64,000 nucleotides of DNA from Lacinutrix venerupis (GCF_003663945.1 NZ_RCCH01000005.1:248001-312000); one strand, 5' to 3'. Positions 16,115-26,168 are shown, counted from the first letter of the stretch. Notes: a model not told the origin generated them from the letters alone. Program-made: numbers and translations.

Positions 16115-18877
16115 ATGAAAAAACTTTACTTTAACTGGTTTTTTACTTTAGTACTTTCAGTACTATTAACACTACCAGCATTTTCCCAAAATGGGAAATC
16201 TTTTTGGACTAAAACGTCTTACAGCAAAGCATCTAATAACGAATTAGTTTATAGAAAAACAGAACCAAATAAAGCAGAATTTTATCAGTTAGATATTAAC
16301 GCTTTAAAGCAACAATTACAGAACGCTCCAAATAGAAATAATTTTGCTGGAACGTCTAATGTTATAGTAGATTTTCCAACAGCAGAAGGAACGTTTGAAT
16401 CTTATAGAGTGAAGGAAGCACCAGTAATGGAAGAAGCACTTCAAAACAAATATCCACAATTAAGAACATATATAGGAGAAAGTGTTAATACTCCAGGAAC
16501 TGTAATTCGATTTAGTATTACTCCTCAAGGACTACACACAATGTCTATGTCTAACAATAATGGAACTCAATTTATTGATCCATATTCAAAAAACAATAAT
16601 GACTATATAGTATACTCTAAAAAAGATTTACCTATGCTTAATGAGCCATGGGAATGTGGAGTAATTGAAGGAGAAGAAATTTATGAAAATAGAGCTTCTA
16701 ATAGTGCAGCACAAATGAATGCTAATGACGGTTTATTAAGAAATTTCAGATTAGCTATAGCTACAACTATTGAATATTCTTCTTTTCACTGGATGGCTGC
16801 AGGACTTGCAGCTGGAGATACTGAAGCTTCAAAAAAAGTTGCAGTTATGGCAGCGATTGTTGTTACAATAAATAGAAACAATCAAATTTATGAAAGAGAT
16901 TTATCTATAACAATGACGCTTGTTGCAAATAATGATACAATTGTATTTATCAATTCAGATAATTTTAACAATGATAATGCAGGAACATTAATAAACCAAA
17001 GTCAAACAGTAATCGATGGTGCTATAGGTACTGCAAATTATGATATTGGTCACACCTTTAGTACAGGTGGTGGAGGTTTAGCACAGTTAAATTCTCCTTG
17101 TACAGGAAACAAAGCAAGAGGTATTACAGGTTTACCAGCGCCAGTTGGCGATGCTTACGATGTAGATTTTGTTGCTCATGAATTAGGACACCAATTTGGA
17201 GCACCACATACATTTAATGGAAACACAGGTAATTGTGCTGGAAGTAATAGAGAAGCTACTAACGCTTACGAGCCAGGAAGTGGTACTACAATTATGGCAT
17301 ATGCAGGTATTTGTGCACCACAAAACGTTCAAAGTAATAGTGATGCTTATTTCCATCAAAAAAGTTTACAAATGATTTGGGATAATGTATTTTCTGGAAA
17401 CAGTCAATGTGCAACAACAACTCCAACAGGAAACAGTGCTCCAACATCAAATGCAGGATCAAATTATACTATTCCAAAATCTACACCATATATGTTAACT
17501 GGATCATCAACAGATACTGACGGAACAGCTACGCATACTTACACATGGGAACAGTACGATTTAGGACCAGCAGGATTACCAGAAGAAACTAACTTTACAG
17601 GACCAATGGTAAGATCGTTTGAAGGAACATCAAGTCCTACAAGAGTTATACCTCAATTAGCAAGTGTTGTAGCTAACGGAGGTGTTTCTACAACTTGGGA
17701 AAAACTTGCTTCTGTAGCAAGATCTCAAAATTTCAGATTAACAGTTAGAGATAACGATGCTACTGGAGGACAGACTGCTGTAGATGAAATGACAGTTAAT
17801 GTAAATGCAGTTGCTGGACCATTTATAGTTACTTCGCAAGATACAGATCAAATAGTATGGACGCCAGGAAGTACAGAAACTATTACTTGGGATGTTGCAG
17901 GAACTACAGGAAATGGTATAAATGAATCAAGCGTAGATATTTTATTATCTACATCTCAAACTCAAGATGCAGAAGATTTTGATGTAGTTTTAGCTACTAA
18001 TGTACCAAATACAGGATCTTATAATATTACTGTACCTAGTAATATTAGTGCACCATATTGTAGAATTATGGTTAAGGCTTCTAACAATATATTCTTTAAT
18101 GTTAATGATGAATATTTTGCAGTAGGTAATTATACTTACGGACCAGGAGATGTTTGCCAAGATTACTTTTTTGCAGCAAATACGCTTTTAGAAGAAAACG
18201 ATGCAACCTTTGGAGGATTTATTTTAACAGTAAACGACTCTAAAACTATTTCAGATTTAAATATAAGCGTAGATGTTACTACTACAAATAATGCTGAATT
18301 AGCAATGGCTATAAGAGGCCCTTTTGGAGATCAAACAAATTTACATTTCTTACAATCTGGTACTAATAATGGATGTGCTGGATTACCAGATGCATTAATA
18401 ACTTACGATGACGAAGGTATTCCAAATGCATGTACAAGTACAAGTACTAACCTTTCTCTTCAACCTCTAGAACCTTTAAGTTTTGCAGACGGAGAAAATT
18501 CTTTAGGTGACTGGATTTTTAATATTGGAGATATTATAGTAGATGGAAATAGAGCTACTTGGAATAGCTTAACTTTAACTATTTGCGAAACAGGTAATAT
18601 TCCAATTTTAGGAACAACAGATTTTGATTTAGAAAATTCATTCTCAGTTTTTCCAAACCCAAACAACGGAGAGTTTAATATTAAATTTAACTCAGTATCT
18701 AATGATATAGCTATTTCTATATTTGATGTTAGAGGTCGTTCGGTTTATAATAAATCTTACACAACTTCAGGAGCATTTAATGAAGCTATTAACTTAGGAG
18801 ATGTTCAATCTGGAATGTATTTATTAAATGTAAAAGACGGAGATAGAACAATAACTAAAAAGATTATTGTAGAATAA
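16115..18877 (+). CDS. Secreted zinc metalloprotease (reprolysin-like) with P-domain and T9SS type A sorting domain
   Basis: A signal peptide (MKKLYFNWF through LPAFSQ) starts a 920-residue exoenzyme. An N-terminal propeptide-like region leads to the catalytic site HELGHQFGAPH (His355, Glu356, His359, His365), the HExxHxxGxxH metzincin motif, with the Met-turn in GTTIMAYAGIC. Then come a PKD/cadherin-like stretch (SNAGSNYTIPKSTPYMLTG), an Ig-like segment, and a proprotein-convertase P-domain (from about residue 685, DLNISVDVTTTNNAELAMAI onward). The last 80 residues (FSVFPNPNNGEFNIKF through SGMYLLNVKDG) are a type A T9SS sorting domain, so the enzyme crosses the outer membrane and is cell-anchored or released. 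Probable role: digestion of extracellular protein. Substrate not readable. Confidence 0.93.
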   Translation: MKKLYFNWFFTLVLSVLLTLPAFSQNGKSFWTKTSYSKASNNELVYRKTEPNKAEFYQLDINALKQQLQNAPNRNNFAGTSNVIVDFPTAEGTFESYRVKEAPVMEEALQNKYPQLRTYIGESVNTPGTVIRFSITPQGLHTMSMSNNNGTQFIDPYSKNNNDYIVYSKKDLPMLNEPWECGVIEGEEIYENRASNSAAQMNANDGLLRNFRLAIATTIEYSSFHWMAAGLAAGDTEASKKVAVMAAIVVTINRNNQIYERDLSITMTLVANNDTIVFINSDNFNNDNAGTLINQSQTVIDGAIGTANYDIGHTFSTGGGGLAQLNSPCTGNKARGITGLPAPVGDAYDVDFVAHELGHQFGAPHTFNGNTGNCAGSNREATNAYEPGSGTTIMAYAGICAPQNVQSNSDAYFHQKSLQMIWDNVFSGNSQCATTTPTGNSAPTSNAGSNYTIPKSTPYMLTGSSTDTDGTATHTYTWEQYDLGPAGLPEETNFTGPMVRSFEGTSSPTRVIPQLASVVANGGVSTTWEKLASVARSQNFRLTVRDNDATGGQTAVDEMTVNVNAVAGPFIVTSQDTDQIVWTPGSTETITWDVAGTTGNGINESSVDILLSTSQTQDAEDFDVVLATNVPNTGSYNITVPSNISAPYCRIMVKASNNIFFNVNDEYFAVGNYTYGPGDVCQDYFFAANTLLEENDATFGGFILTVNDSKTISDLNISVDVTTTNNAELAMAIRGPFGDQTNLHFLQSGTNNGCAGLPDALITYDDEGIPNACTSTSTNLSLQPLEPLSFADGENSLGDWIFNIGDIIVDGNRATWNSLTLTICETGNIPILGTTDFDLENSFSVFPNPNNGEFNIKFNSVSNDIAISIFDVRGRSVYNKSYTTSGAFNEAINLGDVQSGMYLLNVKDGDRTITKKIIVE

Positions 18878-18900
18878 TTTTCTACTTTTAAATAAATTAA

Positions 18901-18932
18901 AAACTCCGAAAGCAATTTCGGAGTTTTTTTAT
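18901..18932 (+). terminator. Terminator after the secreted protease
   Basis: AAACTCCGAAA (18901-18911) pairs with TTTCGGAGTTT (18916-18926) around GCAA, followed by T's. A strong intrinsic terminator. Confidence 0.93.
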
Positions 18933-18969
18933 TTTATAATAGTTTAAATATTTAAGCTATTTTCGTTTT

Positions 18970-20085
18970 ATGGAGATGTCTTTTTGGGAAATAAAAACAT
19001 GGTTAAGCAATGTAGATTATACAATAGTAGGAAGTGGTATTGTGGGACTAAACTGTGCTTTGCAATTAAAAGAGAGATTTCCAAAAGCCAATATTTTAAT
19101 TCTTGAAAAAGGTATTTTACCGCAAGGAGCAAGTACAAAAAATGCAGGATTTGCATGTTTTGGTAGTTTAAGCGAAATACTAGCCGATTTAAAGCAACAT
19201 TCTAACGAAGAGGTTTTAGATTTAGTAAAACAGAGACAAGATGGCTTAAAACAACTAAGAGAAACTTTAGGAGACAAGGTAATAGATTATAAACCATTGG
19301 GCGGCTACGAATTGTTTTCAAAAAAAAATAATGTATTATTTGAAGACTGCTTATCTAAAAAAGAAAGCATTAATAAATTTTTAAAACCATTATTTAAAGC
19401 AGATGTTTTTAGTATAAAACCAAATAACTTTCAATTTAAAAATATTAAGCCAAAGATTGTTTTTAACCAATTTGAAGGCCAAATAGATACCGGTAAAATG
19501 ATGTTATCATTAACACAATTGGTATTAAGTAAAGGAGTTAAAATACTAAACAATACGGTTGTTGAATCTTTTATAGATATTGGAGAATCCGTTAAAGTTA
19601 AAACTAATCAGTTTGAATTTACTACATCTAAACTTTTAATTGCAACTAACGGTTTTGCTTCACAGTTAATTAAAGAAAAAGTAAAGCCAGCAAGAGCACA
19701 AGTATTAATTACCAAACCAATTAAAAATTTACAAATAAAAGGTACTTTTCATTTAGAAGAAGGCTATTACTATTTTAGAAACATAAATAATAGAATACTC
19801 TTAGGTGGTGGTAGGCATCTAGATTTTAAAACCGAAGAAACTACTACAATGGCTTTAACTAATATTATTCAAAATAAATTAGAAGAGTTGCTTAAATCTA
19901 CTATTTTACCAAATACAGCTTTTGAAATAGAACATCGCTGGAGTGGTATTATGGGTGTAGGAAGCCAAAAAAAACCAATTATAAAGCAATTGAGTAATAA
20001 TGTGTTTTGTGGAGTTAGATTAGGAGGAATGGGAGTTGCTATTGGAAGTAATATTGGTAAACAATTAGCAGATTTTTTAAAATAA
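18970..20085 (+). CDS. FAD-dependent oxidoreductase of the DAO (glycine/D-amino acid oxidase) family
   Basis: The FAD dinucleotide-binding motif IVGSGIVGLNCALQL is at about residues 20-34, followed by LILEKG at the end of the second strand, as in DAO-fold enzymes. STKNAGFACFGSLSE resembles the flavin-contact loop, and GVGSQKKPII with the C-terminal GVRLGGMGVAIGSNIGKQLAD is the second FAD-contacting region. Length 371 is normal. Substrate is probably an amine or amino acid but cannot be named. It is the first gene of a unit with mtgA (3-base gap) and the GreA-C-like gene, with no evident functional link to them. Confidence 0.88.
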   Translation: MEMSFWEIKTWLSNVDYTIVGSGIVGLNCALQLKERFPKANILILEKGILPQGASTKNAGFACFGSLSEILADLKQHSNEEVLDLVKQRQDGLKQLRETLGDKVIDYKPLGGYELFSKKNNVLFEDCLSKKESINKFLKPLFKADVFSIKPNNFQFKNIKPKIVFNQFEGQIDTGKMMLSLTQLVLSKGVKILNNTVVESFIDIGESVKVKTNQFEFTTSKLLIATNGFASQLIKEKVKPARAQVLITKPIKNLQIKGTFHLEEGYYYFRNINNRILLGGGRHLDFKTEETTTMALTNIIQNKLEELLKSTILPNTAFEIEHRWSGIMGVGSQKKPIIKQLSNNVFCGVRLGGMGVAIGSNIGKQLADFLK

Positions 20086-20088
20086 TTT

Positions 20089-20769
20089 ATGAAGAAACTG
20101 TTTAGATTTATAGTTAAATTATTTTTTTGGAGTGTTGTACTTTCAATAGGATTAGTTGTGGTTTTTAAATTTGTACCTGTTCCTGTAACGCCATTAATGG
20201 TAATTCGCTATTTTGAAAACCCATCAGAAAAAAAACTATGGAAACATAATTGGATTCCCATTGAGGAAATGTCTAAGAACATACAATTAGCAGTTATTTG
20301 TAGTGAAGATCAAAAATTTGTTTCACATAATGGATTTGATATTGAAGCTATTGAAAAAGCTTACGAGCATAATAAGAAAGGAAAACGTATAAAAGGAGGA
20401 AGTACCATAAGCCAACAAACGGCAAAAAATGTGTTTTTATGGCCAAAAAGAAGTTGGTTTAGAAAAGGTTTAGAAACTTATTTTACATTTTTAATTGAAA
20501 AAATTTGGACTAAAGAGCGTATTCTAGAAGTCTATTTAAATAGTATAGAAATGGGAGATAATGTTTATGGAATTGAAGCAGCGTCACAATTTTGGTTTAA
20601 TAAACCTGCAATTAAATTAACAAGTTATGAAGCAGCTGCAATAGCTTCTATATTACCCAACCCTAGAAAATATAAAGCAAACCCAGCTTCTTCTTTTATT
20701 CAACAAAGAAAACAATGGATTGTAAAGCAAATGCAATTTTATGGTACTTTAAACTTAAAAACTAAATAA
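20089..20769 (+). CDS. mtgA: Monofunctional peptidoglycan glycosyltransferase
   Basis: MtgA polymerises lipid II into glycan strands outside the inner membrane. The 226-residue protein has one N-terminal membrane anchor (FFWSVVLSIGLVVVFKFVP) and the GT51 motifs: ICSEDQKFVSHNGFD with catalytic Glu73, KGGSTISQQTAKNVFLW, EIIWTKERILEVYLN-type helix (IEKIWTKERILEVYLNSIE) and YGIEAASQFWFNKPA with the second Glu. No transpeptidase domain follows. Its stop overlaps the next start (TAATG). Confidence 0.95.
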   Translation: MKKLFRFIVKLFFWSVVLSIGLVVVFKFVPVPVTPLMVIRYFENPSEKKLWKHNWIPIEEMSKNIQLAVICSEDQKFVSHNGFDIEAIEKAYEHNKKGKRIKGGSTISQQTAKNVFLWPKRSWFRKGLETYFTFLIEKIWTKERILEVYLNSIEMGDNVYGIEAASQFWFNKPAIKLTSYEAAAIASILPNPRKYKANPASSFIQQRKQWIVKQMQFYGTLNLKTK

Positions 20770-21218
20770 TGACAGTAAAAGAAAAGTTATATAACTTGTG
20801 TTTAAATGCCATAGATAATCGTTTGTTAACAGTTAAAGCTACAATGAATGAAATACAAGAATCTCTACTTTCCGAAACAAAAAGCAGTGCAGGAGACAAA
20901 CATGAAACAGGCAGAGCAATGTTACAATTAGAGAGAGAAAAAGCAGGAAATCAACTTGCAGAAATTATAAAAATTAAAACAAATTTATCTAAAATTGATA
21001 TTACTAATCAGTCTAAAATAATAAAACCCGGAAGTGTAGTTTATACTAATAAAGCAAATTACTTTATTAGTATTAGTGCTGGTGAACTAGAGGTTGATAA
21101 TATTAAATTTTATGCAATCTCACCTAATACACCAATAGGTCTTTTATTAGTTTCTAAAACAGTTGGCGATACAGTAGTTTTTAGAGATACTAAATTTGTT
21201 ATTAGTGAGGTTTTTTAA
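20769..21218 (+). CDS. GreA/GreB C-domain-like protein of Bacteroidota
   Basis: The 149-residue protein begins with a coiled-coil-prone helical half (to about residue 72, with SSAGDKHETGRAMLQLEREK). It ends in a beta domain that resembles the GreA/GreB C-terminal FKBP-like fold: PGSVVYTNKANYF, FYAISPNTPIGLLLVSKTVGDTVVF, compare the 'SP-hG-aLlGk-vGD-v' signature of Gre factors. Homologues in this phylum are often labelled 3-oxoacyl-ACP synthase, which the sequence does not support. It may bind RNA polymerase in the secondary channel as Gre, Rnk or CarD-like proteins do, but the acidic tip residues of GreA are not apparent. Start overlaps the mtgA stop; its 3' end overlaps the convergent ABC gene by 17 bases. 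Confidence 0.72.
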   Translation: MTVKEKLYNLCLNAIDNRLLTVKATMNEIQESLLSETKSSAGDKHETGRAMLQLEREKAGNQLAEIIKIKTNLSKIDITNQSKIIKPGSVVYTNKANYFISISAGELEVDNIKFYAISPNTPIGLLLVSKTVGDTVVFRDTKFVISEVF

Positions 21219-22122
21219 TTTTCTTTAAATAAATAATAGTACCTTTTTCTAGGTTTTTACTGTTTTTAAAAAATACATTTTCTCCATTTAAATTAGCTTC
21301 AATTAAATAATAATGTCCTTTAAAATAATTGTTTTTTACGATTGCTTTTAAGTTGGAACTATCTACTATTTTTAATTGATGTGCATAAATAATATCATTA
21401 TTTATAATATTAAATTCTCCAAAAAAAGAAGCAACTAAAGCAGTCTTTGGGTCTTTATATAATTGTTTAGGAGTGTTGTAAGCTTCAATTTTGTTATTGT
21501 TTAAAACAAGCATGTTATCTGCAAAACCTAAAACATCTTCTTTGTCATGGGTAGCAACAATACAAGTAATATTTTTATCCTTTAAATATTTAAAAATACT
21601 GCGCCTTAGCGATTGTTTTTTAAAATTATCTATATGGCTAAAAGGCTCATCTAATAATAAAATTTCTGGAGCTTTTGCTAAGGCTCGTGCTAATGCAACA
21701 CGTTGTTTTTGTCCACCACTTAATAGCTTTACCTTAGTTGTTGCTACAGCAGTAAGCTCTACAACTTGTAGAAGTTCTGCAATGCGTTCTTTTTTTTCTT
21801 CTTTGTAAAAGTTTGAAAGATGTTGTCCTATATTTTCTGCAACCGAAATAAAAGGTTCTAACTCAAATTCTTGAGCAACATATTTCATAAAATCATAACC
21901 AATTACTAAATTATGTTTTGGACCAAGAATTTGTTCTTTTTTCCAGAATACAGTTCCGTTATTTAAGTCGTATTCACCACGAAGTACTTTTAAAAGTGTG
22001 CTTTTTCCAGAACCACTTTCGCCAATTATAGCAAGGTATTCTCCTGGTTTTACATTAAAAGAAAGTGCTTTTAATATTGGAGATTTATTATAATTAAATG
22101 ATAGGTTATTTACTTTTAACAT
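21202..22122 (-). CDS. ABC transporter ATP-binding protein (FbpC/PotA-like, with short C-terminal TOBE-like part)
   Basis: The 306-residue protein has Walker A GESGSGKST, the Q-loop in VAQEFELEPF, signature LSGGQKQRVALARAL, Walker B ILLLDEPFSHID and the switch His in IVATHDKED. Residues after about 225 (FFGEFNIINNDIIYAHQ and on) look like the TOBE-type regulatory extension of the iron/polyamine/molybdate importer class. No permease or binding-protein gene is adjacent, so its partner is encoded elsewhere. It lies 67 bases downstream of the prolyl oligopeptidase gene with a hairpin between. ATPase assignment is firm; substrate unknown. Confidence 0.9.
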   Translation of the reverse strand: MLKVNNLSFNYNKSPILKALSFNVKPGEYLAIIGESGSGKSTLLKVLRGEYDLNNGTVFWKKEQILGPKHNLVIGYDFMKYVAQEFELEPFISVAENIGQHLSNFYKEEKKERIAELLQVVELTAVATTKVKLLSGGQKQRVALARALAKAPEILLLDEPFSHIDNFKKQSLRRSIFKYLKDKNITCIVATHDKEDVLGFADNMLVLNNNKIEAYNTPKQLYKDPKTALVASFFGEFNIINNDIIYAHQLKIVDSSNLKAIVKNNYFKGHYYLIEANLNGENVFFKNSKNLEKGTIIYLKKIKKPH

Positions 22123-22139
22123 ATTGTATAAATATAATT

Positions 22140-22171
22140 AGACCTTAAAGTCTATAAAGATTTTAAGGTCT
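22140..22171 (-). terminator. Hairpin between prolyl oligopeptidase and ABC ATPase genes
   Basis: AGACCTTAAA (22140-22149) pairs with TTTAAGGTCT (22162-22171) around a 12-base loop. On the minus strand only a poor T-tract follows, so this may be a weak terminator or attenuator. Confidence 0.45.
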
Positions 22172-22189
22172 AAAATATATTATAAATTT

Positions 22190-24355
22190 CTAGTCTTTAA
22201 ATTCATCTTTCGTTTTACTAGGCAATACGTTATAACCCATGTTATAAAGTGTAAATCCAAAAACATCTGCAGCTTGTTCTATAGTTTTACTTACAGGAGT
22301 TCCTGCACCATGACCTGCATCTGTTTCTATTCTAATTAATGTTGGATTATCTCCAGATTGTTTTGCTTGTAATTCTGCCGCAAATTTAAAACTGTGTGCT
22401 GGTACAACTCTATCATCATGATCGCCTGTGGTTATTAAAGTTGCAGGATATTGTGTTCCTTCTTTTACATTATGTACAGGAGAATAGTTTTTTAAATATT
22501 CGAACATTTCTTTGTTATCCTCAGCTGTTCCATAATCGTATGCCCAGCCAGCGCCAGCTGTAAATGTATGATAACGTAACATATCTAAAACGCCAACAGC
22601 AGGTAAAGCAACTTTCATTAAATCTGGTCTTTGTGTCATAGTAGCACCAACTAGTAGTCCTCCGTTAGATCCTCCTTTTATTGCTAAATATTCTGATGTG
22701 GTATAATTTTTTGTTATTAAATATTCTGCTGCAGCAATAAAATCATCAAAAACATTTTGTTTTTTTAATTGTGTTCCTGCATCGTGCCATTCTTTTCCGT
22801 ATTCTCCACCACCTCTTAAATTTGCAACAGCATAAATACCACCTTGCTCCATCCAAACAGCATTTACAATACTAAAACTTGGCGTTAAACTAATATTAAA
22901 ACCTCCATAACCATAAAGAATTGTTGGGTTTTTTCCGTTAAGCTCAATACCTTTTTTATGTGTAATTATCATTGGAATTTTTGTACCATCTTTTGAAGAA
23001 TAAAAAACTTGTGTGCTTTCATAATCATCATAATTAAAATCTATACTCGATTTTTTATATAGTTCTGAAGTTCCATTTTCAATATTATATTTATAAATAT
23101 TATTAGGTGTTACATAGTTTGTAAATGAGTAGTATAATTCCTTGTCTTCTTTTTTAGCTCCAAAACCTCCAGCAGTTCCAATACTTGGTAGTTTTACTTC
23201 TCTAACTAATTTTCCAGAGTAATCGTATTGAAAAATTTGAGAAACGGCATCTACCATATAATTAGTAAAAATATAACCACCTGCTGTAGAAGGACTCAAA
23301 ACATTTTTAGTTTCTGGTATAAAATCAACCCAATTTTCTGGAGTAGGATTTGATGCATCTACTGTAACAATTTTTTGATTTGGTGCATTTAAATTTGTTA
23401 CTAGGTAAAGTTTAGAGCCTACATTTTCTAATAAATAAGTATCACTATCTGTATTTCCAATAACTTCTATTAAAGGAGCGTTGGTTTTAGTTAAATCTTT
23501 TATGTAAAGTTTGTTTCCAGAAGTAGATGTACGAGGTGATATTAATAGGTAGTTATTATCTTCTGTTACACTTGCATAAATATATCTGTGTTTTTCTTCT
23601 GGAGTTGCACCATAAATAACTTTATCATCTTTTTGAGAAGTACCTAGTTTATGGTAATACACTTTATGTTGATCTGTTTTTGCAGAAAGTTCACTTCCTT
23701 TTGGTTTGTCGTAACTAGAATAATAGAAACCTTCATTCTTGTACCAAGACATGCCACTAAATTTTACATCTACTATGGTGTCTTCAATAATTTCTTTTGT
23801 TTCTGTATTCATTATTAATATTTTCCTCCAGTCGCTTCCACCTTCAGAAATTGCGTAGGCTAGTATTTTTCCATCTTTAGAAAAACTAGTACCACCCAAT
23901 GAGGTTGTACCATCATCACTAAAACTATTTGGATCTAAAAATACAGTTGCAGTTTTTGGGTCTTCTCCTGTTTTATATCTATAAATTACATATTGATTTT
24001 GAAGTCCTGTGTTTTTAGAAAAATAAGTGTAATCTCCTTCTTTAAAAGGCGCTCCAATTTTCTCGTAGTTCCATAATTTTGTTAATCTATCCTTTAATTC
24101 ATTTCTAAATGGAATGTTGTCTAAATAGCCGTATGTAGTTTTATTTTGTGCTTTTACCCAAGCCATAGTTTCCTCACTTCTATCATCTTCTAGCCATCTG
24201 TATGGGTCTTTAACTTCTGTTCCAAAGTATGTGTCTACAGTATCTGTTTTTTGTGTTTCTGGATAGTTAAGTGTAATTTCTTTTTTACTTTTTTGCTCTT
24301 CTTTACAAGACATAATAATTGAAAGTGTTATTAAGCAAATTGCTAATTTTTTCAT
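22190..24355 (-). CDS. Prolyl oligopeptidase (S9A) lipoprotein
   Basis: The enzyme cuts short peptides after proline. [17 protein letters not shown] is a lipoprotein signal peptide, so it is an envelope protein, as flavobacterial prolyl endopeptidases are. The order is N-terminal [22 protein letters not shown], a seven-bladed propeller, then the alpha/beta hydrolase domain. The catalytic triad is Ser in [13 protein letters not shown], Asp in [12 protein letters not shown] and His in [10 protein letters not shown]. At 721 aa it is full length. It stands alone between terminators on the upstream side (24392-24423) and a hairpin downstream. Confidence 0.96.
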   Translation of the reverse strand: MKKLAICLITLSIIMSCKEEQKSKKEITLNYPETQKTDTVDTYFGTEVKDPYRWLEDDRSEETMAWVKAQNKTTYGYLDNIPFRNELKDRLTKLWNYEKIGAPFKEGDYTYFSKNTGLQNQYVIYRYKTGEDPKTATVFLDPNSFSDDGTTSLGGTSFSKDGKILAYAISEGGSDWRKILIMNTETKEIIEDTIVDVKFSGMSWYKNEGFYYSSYDKPKGSELSAKTDQHKVYYHKLGTSQKDDKVIYGATPEEKHRYIYASVTEDNNYLLISPRTSTSGNKLYIKDLTKTNAPLIEVIGNTDSDTYLLENVGSKLYLVTNLNAPNQKIVTVDASNPTPENWVDFIPETKNVLSPSTAGGYIFTNYMVDAVSQIFQYDYSGKLVREVKLPSIGTAGGFGAKKEDKELYYSFTNYVTPNNIYKYNIENGTSELYKKSSIDFNYDDYESTQVFYSSKDGTKIPMIITHKKGIELNGKNPTILYGYGGFNISLTPSFSIVNAVWMEQGGIYAVANLRGGGEYGKEWHDAGTQLKKQNVFDDFIAAAEYLITKNYTTSEYLAIKGGSNGGLLVGATMTQRPDLMKVALPAVGVLDMLRYHTFTAGAGWAYDYGTAEDNKEMFEYLKNYSPVHNVKEGTQYPATLITTGDHDDRVVPAHSFKFAAELQAKQSGDNPTLIRIETDAGHGAGTPVSKTIEQAADVFGFTLYNMGYNVLPSKTKDEFKD

Positions 24356-24391
24356 GGCTACTAAATTTTATAGAGTATAAAAATAAACAAA

Positions 24392-24423
24392 AAAAGCGCT
24401 TCCTTATAATTGAAAGCGCTTTT
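24392..24423 (-). terminator. Terminator after asd
   Basis: AAAAGCGCTT (24392-24401) pairs with AAGCGCTTTT (24414-24423). Read on the minus strand it follows asd and ends in a T-rich run. Confidence 0.85.
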
Positions 24424-24515
24424 AAAGACTAAAATGATTTACTATTAATTTTTAAATTAAAAGTAATTTAGGTTTTTAATAAGTGTGTTTAAATCTGTTT
24501 TTAACAATATTATAA

Positions 24516-25505
24516 TTACACTAAATTATTTTTTACTAAATATTCTGCTATTTGTACAGTATTTGTTGCGGCACCTTTTCTAAGATTATCACTTACTACC
24601 CAAAGATTTAAAGTATTAGGTTGTGAACCATCTCTACGAATTCTACCTACAAAAACATCATCTTTACCATTAGCGTATAGCGGCATTGGATAGGTGTTTG
24701 TGTCTAAATTATCTTGTAATGTTACTCCATCTGTTTCAGTTAATAATTGCTTTACATCTGCAATATTAAAATCGTTTTCAAATTCTACATTTACAGCTTC
24801 GCTATGTCCTCCTGAAGTAGGAATTCTAACAGCTGTTGCAGTTACGGCAATAGTTTTATCGTTAAGAATTTTTTGCGTTTCACGCACTAATTTCATTTCT
24901 TCTTTAGTATATCCGTTTTCTTCAAAAACATCGCAATGCGGAATTGCATTTTTATGAATAGGATAATGGTAAGCCATATCACCATCTATACCAGCCATTT
25001 CATTTTCTAACTGTTGTACTGCTTTTACACCAGTTCCAGAAATAGATTGATATGTAGATACTACAATTCTCTTTATTTTATATTTTTTATGAAGTGGTGC
25101 TAAAGCCATTACCATTTGTATGGTAGAACAATTAGGGTTAGCAATAATTTTATCGCTTTTTGATAGCTCGCTTGCATTAATTTCTGGAACTATTAATTTT
25201 TTAGAATGATCCATTCTCCATGCCGAAGAATTATCAATTACTGTTGTACCAACTTCTGCAAATTTTGGAGCCCATTCTAAAGATGTGTTTCCGCCTGCCG
25301 AAAATAAAGCTACGTCAGGTTTCATTGCAACTGCATCTGCCAAACTTACAATTGTAAACTCTTTGTTTTTAAAATTTATTTTTTTTCCTACAGAACGTTC
25401 TGAAGCAACAGGAATAAATTCTGTAATTTTAAAATTTCGTTCTTCTAGTACTGTGCGCATAACTTCACCAACCATGCCTGTAACACCAATAACTGCTAAT
25501 TTCAT
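24516..25505 (-). CDS. asd: Aspartate-semialdehyde dehydrogenase
   Basis: Asd reduces aspartyl phosphate to the semialdehyde that feeds lysine/diaminopimelate, threonine and methionine synthesis. The 329-residue protein has the Rossmann GVTGMVGEVMRTVLEER, the active-site Cys in IIANPNCSTIQMV, STYQSISGTGVKAV, the substrate-binding region RIPTSGGHSEAVNVEFE with the catalytic His, and VGRIRRDGSQPNTLNLWVVSDN at the end. It is flanked by terminators on both sides and so is monocistronic. Confidence 0.97.
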   Translation of the reverse strand: MKLAVIGVTGMVGEVMRTVLEERNFKITEFIPVASERSVGKKINFKNKEFTIVSLADAVAMKPDVALFSAGGNTSLEWAPKFAEVGTTVIDNSSAWRMDHSKKLIVPEINASELSKSDKIIANPNCSTIQMVMALAPLHKKYKIKRIVVSTYQSISGTGVKAVQQLENEMAGIDGDMAYHYPIHKNAIPHCDVFEENGYTKEEMKLVRETQKILNDKTIAVTATAVRIPTSGGHSEAVNVEFENDFNIADVKQLLTETDGVTLQDNLDTNTYPMPLYANGKDDVFVGRIRRDGSQPNTLNLWVVSDNLRKGAATNTVQIAEYLVKNNLV

Positions 25506-25610
25506 AACTTAATATTTTATTCTAAATTAAAATAGAATTACAAAGCTATTGTATTTGTAATAGTTAGTGTAAAAAAAATAATTATTTTTTTCGTAAAAAT
25601 ACAGCATAAA

Positions 25611-25650
25611 AAAAATCGGTTTTGCAATACAAAACCGATTTTTATAAAAT
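25611..25650 (-). terminator. Bidirectional terminator between mscL and asd
   Basis: AAAAATCGGTTTTG (25611-25624) pairs perfectly with CAAAACCGATTTTT (25630-25643) around a 5-base loop. It lies 25 bases beyond the mscL stop and is flanked by A- and T-runs on both sides. Confidence 0.92.
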
Positions 25651-25667
25651 ATTTTAAAAAAATTAAA

Positions 25668-26069
25668 TTACTTTTTTAAAGCATCTCTAATTTCTTTTAA
25701 TATGTCTAACTCAGATGGTCCTGCTGGAGCAGCTGGAGCCGGAGGAGTTTTTGTTTTATTATAAGCTTTAACAATCATAAATAATACAAATCCAACAATA
25801 ATTAAGTTTATTATTGAGTTTATCCATTTACCATACATAATAGCATTTTCTGGTTTTGTAACAACTCCATCCGCACCTATTGTAGCTGGAGATAATACAT
25901 ATTTTAAATCGGCAAAATCTACACCGCCAGCAAAATTACCAACAATTGGCATCATAATGTCCGATACGAAGCCGTTTACTACCATTCCTACAGCTCCAGC
26001 AAGAATAACTGCTACAGCTAAATCTATGACATTTCCTGTCATAATAAAATCCTTAAATTCTTTAAGCAT
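25668..26069 (-). CDS. mscL: Large-conductance mechanosensitive channel
   Basis: MscL opens under membrane tension to release solutes in osmotic downshock. The 133-residue protein shows the amphipathic N-terminus MLKEFKDFIMTGNVIDLAVAV, pore helix TM1 with the gating glycines (VILAGAVGMVVNGFVSDIMMP), a periplasmic loop, TM2 (INLIIVGFVLFMIVKAYN) and the cytoplasmic helix SELDILKEIRDALKK. A Pro/Ala hinge (TPPAPAAPAGP) replaces the usual charged linker. Length is typical. Confidence 0.97.
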   Translation of the reverse strand: MLKEFKDFIMTGNVIDLAVAVILAGAVGMVVNGFVSDIMMPIVGNFAGGVDFADLKYVLSPATIGADGVVTKPENAIMYGKWINSIINLIIVGFVLFMIVKAYNKTKTPPAPAAPAGPSELDILKEIRDALKK

Positions 26070-26168
26070 AATTTTAATTTTTAATATTAGTTGAATTATT
26101 AATTATAAAATTAAATTTAGCTTAATTTTTTAAAAAATCATAAGGTCGTAATGTAAAAGCTTATATAG

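Noticed and set aside
18970-21218. FAD oxidoreductase, mtgA and Gre-like genes as one functional pathway
   Set aside because: They are compactly arranged, but their predicted functions do not connect; co-transcription alone is not enough.
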